A DNA stretch of 64,000 nucleotides from Centroberyx gerrardi (lineage: Eukaryota > Chordata > Actinopteri > Beryciformes > Berycidae), in NCBI RefSeq assembly GCF_048128805.1, contig NC_136004.1, positions 20,443,284 to 20,507,283 on the forward strand. Reading direction: 5' to 3'. Both the position numbers and the translations under genes were made by a program. Below are positions 47,996 through 64,000 of the stretch, one piece after another (the first letter of the stretch is position 1; every line of letters begins with the position of its first letter). The notes below the pieces were generated by a model. The model was not told where the DNA came from. It saw only the letters and a program-made list of their open reading frames with translations, and searched no databases.

Positions 47996-48572
47996 AAGCA
48001 TGAAGCTGTGTTTGTGAGTTTCTAGCGGTGCATCACACTCACACTCACCTGCAGACAAAGTCTTTGAGGTTGTACCTGCCATAGCAGATGTGGAGTAGGA
48101 CATTGCTGCACTGCAACACAGCCTGAGGCCTGAGGTTTTGACCACAGGAGCCAGGAAATGCTGGCTGGTGGTCGAGAAGTTAAGTTCCCCACCTCTGGAG
48201 CCAAATGTAAGGCTCCTGCTGGCCTAGGATCAAAACCAGCTAAAACCTTCTGACTTGAAACTCTCTCTCCAAACTGTCTAAATAAATGAGAAAATACTGA
48301 AGGTGAGTGAGCCGTCCATTCCCTTGTTTTAAATGAGGAGTTTAGAATTGCAGTCACTGTTATTGGCCAACTTAACATGCATGAGGAATATTGGTGTGTG
48401 CTGTATTTATGCTTTTCTCATTACACACAAATAACTGTATTGACTTTCTTAAACCAATTAATTTGAAGGCTTGTTCAATCAGCAGCAGGAACGGTCTTGT
48501 TGTTGATTGTAGTAGGTGAACAAAAAAAACAAAAAAAGGGCACCCAATGTGCAAAAGGCTATTACGGTGATA

Positions 48573-48574
<2 letters not shown>

Positions 48575-48612
<38 letters not shown>
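48575..48612. repeat. (CA)n microsatellite
   Basis: About 18 CA units. Confidence 0.93.
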
Positions 48613-48615
<3 letters not shown>

Positions 48616-48669
48616 ATGGCAACAAGGTCGAAAACTGTGCTTATGAAATAATGCTTGCACATTATTTGA

Positions 48670-48740
48670 TAGTTTTTGATATTAGATAGATAATAAAATA
48701 TAGATATAGATCAAGCAAATGATAGCAAAAGAACAATTAA

Positions 48741-48798
<58 letters not shown>

Positions 48799-48830
48799 GT
48801 GTGTGTGTGGGTGTGTGTGTACGTGCACAC
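48670..48830. repeat. Dispersed repeat with terminal (TG)n, copy 2
   Basis: Contains ttgatattagatagataata, gatatagatcaagcaaatga and tagcaaaagaacaattaaat, then (TG)n from 48742 to about 48825. This is the same order of words as at 41300-41440, about 7.4 kb away. Confidence 0.75.
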
Positions 48831-49147
48831 CCATACGTGTGAATGGATATGGTGGCATAAAGATCTCCTACTTAGCCAGTTCTCTGTCTGGCTATGAAGG
48901 CATGCAGCCTGATGGAAATGTGTTAATTCAAACCCAGACTGACACAACATATTGTTGTATTGTCTTGAATAGTAACACAAATGTGTGTTGTCCCAAACTA
49001 AACACACAGAGGTGTTGGAGATGACTCATCCTTTTGAAGAGTGCAGTGTAGAGGAGTGCAGAGCAGGCTTATTACTGTACTACCATCGAAAGGCAAGCTT
49101 TGAGTTTTACTTTGTTCCAAGATCAAAGTTCTATTTCTGTCCTATAG

Positions 49148-49372
49148 GCTGCTGCGAGCCTGAAGGCCATGACCCAGATCTGGAAGAAAAAAATGCATCA
49201 ACAGCAGAGAGACCCAGACCAGAACCAAGGAGATCCAGTTCTGAATTCCTGCTGCAAGCTTCGTAAGATCTCCAAGCAGGAAGTGAAAGAGGCAAAGAGG
49301 AAGTGGAAGGAGGAGATGAGGAAGGTGAAGGAGGAGAAGAAGAGGAGGGTTGGGCTCTGGGGACACTGTTAG
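49148..49372 (+). CDS. Possible terminal coding exon of an unknown gene
   Basis: A pyrimidine-containing acceptor (tttctgtcctatag) precedes 75 codons ending in TAG. The product AAASLKAMTQIWKKKM followed by a Lys/Glu-rich helix (KEAKRKWKEEMRKVKEEKKR) is plausible as a C terminus. No partner exon, family or polyadenylation signal was found, so it may be chance or a pseudogene relic. Confidence 0.2.
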   Translation, partial: AAASLKAMTQIWKKKMHQQQRDPDQNQGDPVLNSCCKLRKISKQEVKEAKRKWKEEMRKVKEEKKRRVGLWGHC

Positions 49373-51529
49373 AGGGGGTTGGAGCGGCTGTTTGGGCAGT
49401 GGGAATGTGTGGCGAGGGACAGAGATCAAGACCACTGGACACAAGGGGGGCCAACTTGTAAAGGACGATCTCACAAATCCAAATAACAAAGTGCACAGAG
49501 CCAACGAGTGGGGAGGCACAAGGCTGACAGCATTGTGTGATGAAACTCAAAAGCATTGAAATATAAAGGGAGAAATATAAAAGCTGAGGCACTCTGAGGG
49601 TTTAGGTTTACTCTCCAAGCTACACAGGACTGAGCTGTGGAGCTGCCCTGCATGCCTGCTTTGAGCTTTGGACCTTGCTCTCCCATCCTATAGGGGGCGG
49701 TCTGAAGCCCACTTTAAGCACCACTGTAACAGCACAGTAAGGAAGAGCAGAACAAAAAAAAACTGCTTCAAAAATGGATTAGGTAAGGGCTAGCAGGACA
49801 AGATAGAACAAACAAAGAAAGATAACAATTTTCCAAGAATAAAAAATGCAACACTGAAGAACAACACAAAAGTAAACAATTGAATACAGCAAGAAAGGAG
49901 ATGTGTGCTGTAGTGTAGAAGACATTCAGCCTTTCGTCTTGTTTAGTTGGAGGTTTGGTGTTGAAGAACATTTGGCCAAGAGGATAGCAAGTGAAAAGTC
50001 TAAATTCAAGACAAGCCAGGAAAGCTCAATGTTGCTGCACCAGTCACCAAGCACACTTAAGTAATTCTGAAAAGTGTGAAAATGAGGAGGAACAAGAGTT
50101 CCAGTGAGACCGGTGCAGACTGGCTAAAGCAGACACTAAAGTTAAAAAAAACTTTCCATCGCTGTGGTGCAAGTTGCCAAATATCACCAGCTATTAATCA
50201 GGAGAAATCAAAACTGAAACTAAATTGGATGGAAAAATGGGAGAGGAGAAAAGGAAACTGCTGTCTAACAAAAGGACAGGAAGCACAGAAATAGGACAAA
50301 GCCAAGAGAAGAAAAAAAAACAGGAAGCATCGAGGAAATGCAAAGTAAAGATGACAGCCAGTCGGAACGTGCAGCACAACCCAGCTGAGGACTGACACAT
50401 CTGTTAGAGACCGTTGGAGAAGTGTGCTCTAGACTCTGAAAAGTTGTATCCTTCTTTTGAATGTGCACAATAGTAGGACCACCTTCCTACTACTGAGTTC
50501 CACCTGTCTTGGGCAGCCCATGTCACCTCAAATGAGCCAATGATGGGACTCAGCATGACCCGGGACAAGGAAAATCATAAAACAGAGAGAATTGGAGCCA
50601 GAACATGCAGCCTCTTCAGTTTGAATTACTTTCCACAGCTAAATCTTAAAAAAAAAATTATTACAATTATTTATTTTAAATGAACTATTTATTATATCGG
50701 GGTCAGGGCTATTATCTGCTCCATAATTAGTATCCTATAGTATAGTCTTTTATAGTAATGTAATTCCAGTTATTGTGTTTGGGAATTTCAATAGTTTCAA
50801 AAGAAGTTGCCCCATGATAACCAAATTATTTTTCATTGTCTGTAAGAAAACATTGTATTTTAGTAATAATAGAGCAGGTTATGCATGCAAGGCCTCAATA
50901 AAAATATTCAAGGATGCATTGTGGTGGGGGACATGAAATGGGGAGAGGAAGGCCCAGTTCTTGAAATAGGCTCCTATGTCACCCCAATTGCTCCTGGTTA
51001 CATTACATAAGGAAATCCCTTATCCAGACTAGTTTAGATAAACTGAGTTGAGACAGGTGGAGAGAATTGATTGGTTCTGCCTTTTGTTTGTTATTTAAGC
51101 ATCACAATGCATCACATGACCTAAATAATGGGGTAAACTGGCATGATTGGTGACCCAAACTGAGGACATCCTGGGACCCCCCCCCCCCCCAAAAAAAAAA
51201 AAAAGATATTGGGAAAATTCAACACATAAATAGCAAGCAATTTGCAAAACATTACAAAACAATCGTTGCATGATTAACATTACAAATAAAACATTAATAT
51301 TATATATAAACATGATACAGGCATTATGGGTATTTTGATGATGTCAGCCAGCACCACTGAATGTTGCCACTGAATGTCTCTTCCCAATCCCCTCTTCCAT
51401 CTGTCCATCCATGATCCATCCCTCCATCCCTCCATCCATCCATCCATAAAGCTGTGTACTCTATAGGACTTTGCCCGACGAAGCGCATTGGATGAATGCC
51501 AAAAGGGGGCGTTTCTATCATGCAGCCAA

Positions 51530-51763
51530 AGGGGCGGGGCCAGAGGTGGGTGTGTGTCTCTCAGCTGATGCGCGTATCAACCGACCGACTCCATCATCAG
51601 CATCCGACGCTGACAGCGGTCGAAGACAGCATCCCTAATATCACCGACCCATGGTAACATCGCAGAATAATTCAGAGCCCGGCCGACCACGACTGACGTT
51701 GCTGTCTTGTGACAATATTGTTTATTGAGGCTGCCATCTTACAAACAGCGGAGCTGCAAAATA
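51530..51763 (+). other. lzts3: Probable promoter and non-coding first exon of lzts3
   Basis: A GC box (ggggcggggcc, about 51530-51541) opens a CpG-containing segment that ends at a consensus donor (aaata|GTGAGT at 51764). The next strong acceptor on this strand is before 52890, which begins the lzts3 exon holding the start codon. The exact transcription start is unknown. Confidence 0.55.
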
Positions 51764-51982
51764 GTGAGTAGCCTTTGATGATGGACTGCCTGGATGCTAC
51801 AGTCGGTAAATCAAAGCTTCTGCATGATACAGCGTCAATGTCAATGACACTGTGCATTTTAGTATTTTTTCGGCAAGGATCGGACGTTTGTTTTTGTCTT
51901 ATTGCGCATAATTGCTTGGAAGCGCAGTCGATTCAGGGCTTGATGCGGATGCTGCTAAAGCCGCCCTTGCCGCCCAGGGATG

Positions 51983-52159
51983 CAGAGAGAAAGAGAGAGA
52001 GCGAGAGAGAGAGAGAGAGAGAGAGAGTCGTGAGGGGAGGGGATTGAGGCAGAGCAGCAGATAGATAGGCAGTGTATTTTACTACTACTACTATTCATCC
52101 AAGTGGAAGTAAACCTCTAGTAAATGGGCTGAGAAGGGGAGGACCACTGGCGTGACTGC

Positions 52160-52202
<43 letters not shown>

Positions 52203-52240
52203 CCTCTCTCGCTCTCTCTCCCTCTCCCTCTATCTCTCTG
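51983..52240. repeat. (GA)n and (TC)n microsatellites in lzts3 first intron
   Basis: A GA run at about 51983-52027 and a CT-rich run at about 52160-52240. Confidence 0.9.
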
Positions 52241-53008
52241 TCTCACAAACACGCACACACACATACACAGGTTAATATGCTAGTGTGTGATTTTGGTGAT
52301 GTGGATGTCCATATGTGAGCGTTGTCTCATACTTCACACGTTGTGATTCAGTGTTCAGTTGTAGGCTACAAATTGTAGCTTTCTTTTCGAATCACTTCAT
52401 GAATGACATCTACTACCTTCGGATGCCATAGTGTGTTCAGATAGTCTGTGTCATGATGTTGTGTTTGTAGCTCTTACACACACACACACACACACACATA
52501 TATTAGAGTGTGGCTATTCAGAGAGAGTTAAATATGCTTGCCTATTTTGAGTTTGTATGTGTGTGTGCACTTGGTATGGTATGGTATATGGTTAAGGGAC
52601 GTTGGGAGGAGAGGTCGCTTATGCCAGTGCAGTGCAAAACGAGTAATATTGTGTTTTGTGTCCATCAGCATGATTGAACTGGAGAGGTTTTATTTTTGCA
52701 CATTGCATTTCACCATGCATAATTGCCCAGACTTATCTATCTAACCCTATTCATGTTTATCATCGTGGGAGGACCACGCTGCCCATGTATGTGGGATGGA
52801 ATCTATTCTGCATTAGCTCTTATTGTATAACTAGTTATTATGCAATTACGATATTGTATAACTCCTTTTGTTTTTCTGTGTTCCTCTAGTGTGTGTGCCC
52901 CCACTACCTGCATTAGGTTGTGATGACCCACACTACTTCCAAGTGTATGTGTGATCCTCCCCTTCAATCCTGACTCCTAACCTCTAATCCCTGACCTTTG
53001 ACCCCACT

Positions 53009-59411
<6,403 letters not shown>

Positions 59412-61611
59412 AGACAGCAACAGCTAGATACAAACTTTCCAATCCAGTACACAGTGACACGGCTCTTACAAAAACAACACTTCAGAATACAATAGAAAGA
59501 CATTTCAGTCTACAACAAATTAAATCAATACAGCCTTGACATACAAACTATCCTGTCACATTAACACATAGTTTTCAAAGCAACTATAGACTCTAAACAG
59601 CTAGAAAAGGCCTTCTGTAAAATGCAACATTAACAATAACAAGCAGATCAGCTGAATAGGGAGTAGAACTACATTTAATCAATCAATGATTTTGAAACTC
59701 CTAAGCAGCCTTTCTCTTACTAGTTGCACACTGCATCCTATATAATCAGACAAATCAGACAAATAGTGTTTGTGAAAAGGGTGCCACACTGTTGAATGGC
59801 AGAAAAACAAATGTTAAATGACAATGTTTAGATTACAGCACTAATACAGGGGTCATTTAATGCCCATGCTAGAAAAGGACCAAGAAAATCAGGGATATTG
59901 TCAGAAATTATCAACAAGAATATTATGCGGTATTTATTCGTCGTAAGTGTGTATCAGTGGTCATGTAAAAGTAGAATTAGTGGTTAGAGTGTGTGATGTT
60001 AACTTGCATTTTTGGCCGGAGAGCGCCTTACTCCATTCTTTCCAGCATGTATAACAGAATGACCTATTGCTGAGAACAGATGAAAAAATTAAGAGTTTGA
60101 TATCCTTTACAGTGCTTTAACTACATATCAGCAAACCAATTACACTAAATTATTACATATGACTAGACTATTTGATTTAAATCCCAGCATATGTGCAAGA
60201 TTATATTGACATTTGAGTTGATTTGAAACATGCAAAAGGTGACATGCTGATTCTTGATTCAGTTTTCAGGTCATTTCATGCACAGGGTTCACCCTGCACG
60301 ACCCATCCAAATACATCATTAAGACCAACAGAGTTTATATTTTCTACAAATTGAATTAAATTAATAAGTTTGGTAGATAATCAACCCCATCTCTGAATAA
60401 TGTAATAAGTTCAGGGATGTGGGAGAACCTGGTTCGCCTTCACTGCAGACTGCCTGCAGTGACTAAAGTTGAACACTAGAGACCATTAGAGAGCTTTTAC
60501 AATGTTCCCACCTCCGGTGAGAGTTAATAGAAAATGGTTTCTATTCTGCTCATTGAACTGGAGAAGAGTGCAAGGAGAACATGAATGGAAGCACACATCT
60601 GAATTGGGTTATTATAATAATTGTGTCATTCACTTTGTGCATTTACAGCCACGAAATCTGAGAAAGCATTCAGTATCCCCAAAGTTCAGAAATTTTATAG
60701 AATGTATGATATACTAGAAAGAGATACATATAATAGTTATAGATTGTATGTGTGTGAGAGTTTGGGAGTGTGTGTGTGTGCGCGCGCGTGTGCATGTGTG
60801 TATATATATGAAAAGCTTCAGCTTATGAGATTGAGGATAGAGGGACTAGTGGCAATACAGCAAGTGAAGATATATTAAGAGCAAAGGGAATTTTTTGGCT
60901 TTAAGTACAGTACAGCGTACATCGAAGCTTGACACAAGAGCAGTAAGACTGAGATTTCAAACTGAAGTAAGGGAAAAGCCTGAGGAAATCTGTATATCCT
61001 TTTATGAAAACTCTACTTTCCTCTGTGTAGTTTGTTCAGATCAGGCAGAGGAAAGGGAACTCGGGAAATCAGAAAGTGGAGATGTTGCCTTTTTAAAGGG
61101 AGCATTCAGGCTAACTGCACTATGTACTGTACTACACAAGAGTTCCAGTTGTACAGTAGACTCAGATGTGAATATCATGGCTTTTATATGTGTTGTTTAT
61201 GCCAGCATACAAAGATGTTGCTCAAGAATATTAACTGATTATCTCTAAGGTATTACATAGTATTATCATCTTTATTACTGTTATTATATTATAGTGAACT
61301 GACAGAGTAAAATATGTGCCATTTGAGTTTTCCTTTATCTGTTATTTTTTTATTTTATTTATTTATTTATTTATTTTAACTGTGTAGATAGCCTATTGGC
61401 CTACCATAATGGTGCAATCATAGCAACCCTGTCCAAAAATGATGTTCCTTTTGATGTAGGTGATAAATGTAGTTACAGTATTGTATCGTTTAGAGAACAA
61501 AATGCTACCAATTTTATACATGTTTTGAATTTATTGTTTGCATTTATGTTACTAGTACTGTTCTGGCTTGATTAAACCCATCCCTTTGTTACATTCAGCA
61601 GAACTAATAAA
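59412..61611 (+). other. lzts3: Long 3' untranslated region of lzts3 with AATAAA at 61606
   Basis: After the stop no coding exon appears. The first plausible polyadenylation signal in good context is AATAAA at 61606-61611, implying a 3' untranslated region of about 2.2 kb, which is common for synaptic genes. It includes a (TTTA)n stretch near 61350-61376. The true end could be nearer if a variant signal is used. Confidence 0.5.
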
Positions 61612-61639
61612 GATATGTGAATAACTCAGCACTTTTTGT

Positions 61640-62150
61640 TGTGGTACAGATCAGTTGCCTATAGTGGTTAGGGTGTCAACTGTGTGTCAAGTTTGGGGTT
61701 TGATCTTTGATCCCTGGCTTGGTGACAGCAAACCAAAATCAAAAAGTGGGCCCTAATGATAATCTTGGGTGGACTGCACTGGGGGATGTTCATACACGCA
61801 ACTTGCATCATGCCATGGTGACTGTTATCACAACAAGTATTTCAATTACCACATTAAGTAAAATTTTGGGCCCACTGTGGCACTGAAATGATTTTGGGTG
61901 AGAAGATGGCGTGGTGAGTAGGGAGGCTGTCCTCCAACCACAAGGCCTGTGTTCCACCCCAGTGACAGCAAGCATCATCTGCCCTACTGAAGTGTCCTTG
62001 AGAGAGAGACTGAATCCCTACGCAGTTCTGTAAATGACCCTGTGCTCAGACCATAGAGTTTGACTTGACAGAACGGTTATTCACATTCATATCTACACTC
62101 TTGAATGGTCATTTGGCTGGTACACTTACAATGGCTGCCATAGAATGTCT
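61640..62150 (+). mobile_element. Two diverged tRNA-derived SINE copies
   Basis: Near 61660 ctatagtggttagggtgtca and ggggtttgatc suggest a tRNA-like head. Near 61910-62060 ggtgagtagggaggctgtcc, aaccacaaggcctgtgttcc and tgaagtgtccttgagagaga match a common fish SINE that reads 'gaagtgtccttgagcaagacactgaa' after its tRNA head. Both are degraded. Confidence 0.5.
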
Positions 62151-62676
62151 GATAATGCTGTCATGGAAATCAGTGTTGATTCGGTGAATAATATTCAGAA
62201 AGCTGATGTGTTACCATGGCAACAGAATCAGTTGGATGACCATTCCAGCGGCAGTTTTTCACTCAACAGTCTCCTATTCTGTCCACAAACGAAATAATAG
62301 TAGTATAGTTAAATAGTTCATAGTTCAATTACATGACAACATTATCAAAAGTCTATGGAAGCCATGTTAGGTGGACCATAGGAAAAGACATTTCCCTTTC
62401 AGAGATCAGTACAGACCTTCAAGGTGTGTTTGATGGGGGACACGAATGCAGTATCACAGGCCAAGTGATAAAACGTCGGCAACAGTTCTTATTCCGTAAA
62501 TCTGTTGACTTGTCACCTGCAAACAGGAAGTCTTCTTAAAGGCATTCGCAAATAAATGAGCTGTGAAGATTGACCCTTCTCCGTTTCCTTAGTTGTGTCA
62601 GGTCCTGTGTAAGCTAGCTACTAGTGGCTAGCTGTTATCAATTACCTGCCCTGCAAAAGTTGGACAGAAGAGTTAA

Positions 62677-62770
62677 ATGAAAAGGCCACATAGCAAGCAA
62701 CTTGCAAGTAACAAGGGCGGAAACAGCAAAGATCGTCACAACCGAAATAACGTGTTACCTACAAAGCAAA
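62677..62770 (+). CDS. Possible first coding exon of a gene running off the right edge
   Basis: An ATG at 62677 opens 31 codons (MKRPHSKQLASNKGGNSKDR and HNRNNVLPTKQ) and ends in a consensus donor (gcaaa|GTAAGC). A good acceptor (tattttgtcttcag) lies at the extreme right of the window before 63983; joining the two continues in frame as KQKADRG. The basic, Asn/Lys-rich start resembles an RNA- or chromatin-associated protein, but no family is recognised. Confidence 0.35.
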
Positions 62771-64000
62771 GTAAGCTTTTGTTATCTGGTTTAGTTAGCT
62801 AAGCTAACGTTAACGTTGGCAGGCTGGTGGGCTTGTAGCCCCACTGGTCGACATCATACGTTTATTAGCATGTATTTCATATGTTAATATTAGTCAATGA
62901 TACGCAGGGGTAACGAGGTAACGTTATTCTTTTGGGGAAACATTTTTAATAATAATAATAATGATGCACCATACGCGAGCCAAGAGCCTCCAACGCCATA
63001 CAAATGTATATAAAATCAATATATAGCCTATCTTTTCCAGAGTAAAATATTATTGAGCATGTACCCACAGTGTGGTATGCGCTAAATGCAATTTAATACA
63101 AAGGATTTCAGACATTGTAGCACTCGGACTAGCAGACTTCCAAGTGATCAACAACAAACAACAACAAACATTGAGGGATGCCTGAAATGTAGCTAGTTGA
63201 GTGTGTGAATCTCAGATAAAAAAAAATCTGTGTTGAATTGCCATGTATTGCCAGCTGTTCTTCCATGGCTTTATTTCTTAATAACAATGCTAGATGTGCT
63301 TTTCTTCTTGAGCCAAGTGTTAAGAAGTGTGAAGCATTAAAGAATTATAGTGTGTGTAAACCAAAGATACTTCAGGCCAGCCCGTCAAGGTTGACTTGCT
63401 GTGAGGTCAAAGGTCTTGTGATCTGACAAAGGGTGTAAATGCAAGGAAATATTTTCTCTGTGCTTATGTAGGACACTGTTGTGTAGCCATATGAGTCAGT
63501 ATTGAACAGTATTCACTCAGCATCACATTTTGCATTGACCTTAAAATGATGTTTTCTTAAGGGAATATATGGGTCTAAAAATGTAACTTGTCTATTCACA
63601 GGTTGGAGAATATGGTTGTGAATCTCTGCCTGCCGCATTTTCATACCACAGTCCATTGCAACAAGGTACAATACATTGCATAAAGCAAACTGATGTTGTT
63701 AATGGATTCATGGTATCTATGTGGAGATCTCCTCCTCCATCTGTGGTTCTCTTCTGTCCTGTTTCTTCTGATATATAAGTGTAAAGCTGCTACAACACAC
63801 AGGTGACACAACAAGTCTTTACACTCGTTAATGGCACGCGCTCAGTAAGAATATTCGACAATTTGTCCGGTGTTTTTCATTCAATTTGGCTTGAATATAA
63901 CATGACACGTGTCATACCCCATGTTGTGGGCTTCTGTTACATTTGTGCGAACTCTGTCCTCAGTCCATTTTATTTTGTCTTCAGAAGCAGACAGAGGAGA
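62771..64000. other. Probable intron and unassigned sequence at right edge
   Basis: If the first exon at 62677 is real, this is its intron. A second exon-like segment, 63601-63664, has an acceptor (tctattcacag) and a donor (caag|GTACAA) and one open frame (VGEYGCESLPAAFSYHSPL), but its phase does not fit the exon at 62677. Otherwise nothing recognisable; a short (TAA)n run lies near 62949. Confidence 0.35.

Larger units (their letters stand above)
45481..51480. other. Long gene-poor interval between the repeat-protein locus and lzts3
   Basis: Contains a palindromic MITE (47165-47304), an antisense SINE (47855-47995), CA/TG microsatellites (48575-48612, 48742-48825), one possible exon (49148-49372), a C-run/A-run junction near 51178-51204 and an imperfect (ATCC)n stretch near 51398-51450. 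No complete gene was recognised. Confidence 0.55.

Overview
The window is vertebrate nuclear DNA, almost certainly from a ray-finned (percomorph-like) teleost. Genes are split by short introns with GT/AG borders, dinucleotide microsatellites are frequent, tRNA-derived SINEs, Tc1 and hAT fragments are of fish type, and one gene encodes isotocin (CYISNCPIG), the oxytocin-family peptide of bony fishes. Six protein genes can be reconstructed exon by exon with intact reading frames. I saw no CRISPR array, operon, rRNA, intact tRNA or LTR/viral element.

Layout. 1-8.0 kb: no gene; SINE and hAT fragments, a decayed Tc1 transposon (about 3.1-4.1 kb) and a 19-bp minisatellite (4.58-4.91 kb). 8.26-15.45 kb, minus: mrps27, 11 coding exons, 417 aa. 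15.5-20.4 kb: repeats. 20.79-25.19 kb, minus: znf366, six coding exons, 838 aa, 11 C2H2 fingers and a CtBP motif, with a probable 5' untranslated exon near 26.7 kb. 29.05-30.84 kb, plus: isotocin-neurophysin (oxt), three coding exons, 156 aa. 32.81-34.03 kb, plus: liver fatty-acid-binding protein fabp1, four exons, 127 aa. 34.52-41.85 kb, minus: smyd1, ten coding exons including a 39-nt micro-exon, 489 aa. 43.7-45.5 kb, minus: an unrecognised locus encoding a tandemly repeated acidic protein, apparently split over two frames. 51.5-61.6 kb, plus: lzts3 (ProSAPiP1), one non-coding and seven coding exons, 1041 aa, enlarged by two low-complexity expansions. 62.68 kb, plus: a possible first exon of a gene running off the right edge.

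The genes do not form a pathway. Their order is of interest: from my memory of the human map, mrps27 and znf366 are neighbours on 5q13, fabp1 and smyd1 on 2p11, and OXT and LZTS3 on 20p13. Here these three pairs lie within about 51 kb, with the fabp1-smyd1 pair between oxt and lzts3. Expression programmes differ: mitochondrial translation (mrps27), transcriptional co-repression (znf366), neuroendocrine hormone (oxt), liver/intestine lipid carrier (fabp1), striated-muscle methyltransferase/chaperone factor (smyd1) and postsynaptic scaffold (lzts3).

The best candidates for something undescribed are the repeat-protein locus at 43.7-45.5 kb and the two expansions inside lzts3, one of them a coding 18-bp minisatellite inserted after a conserved SDEAK motif.
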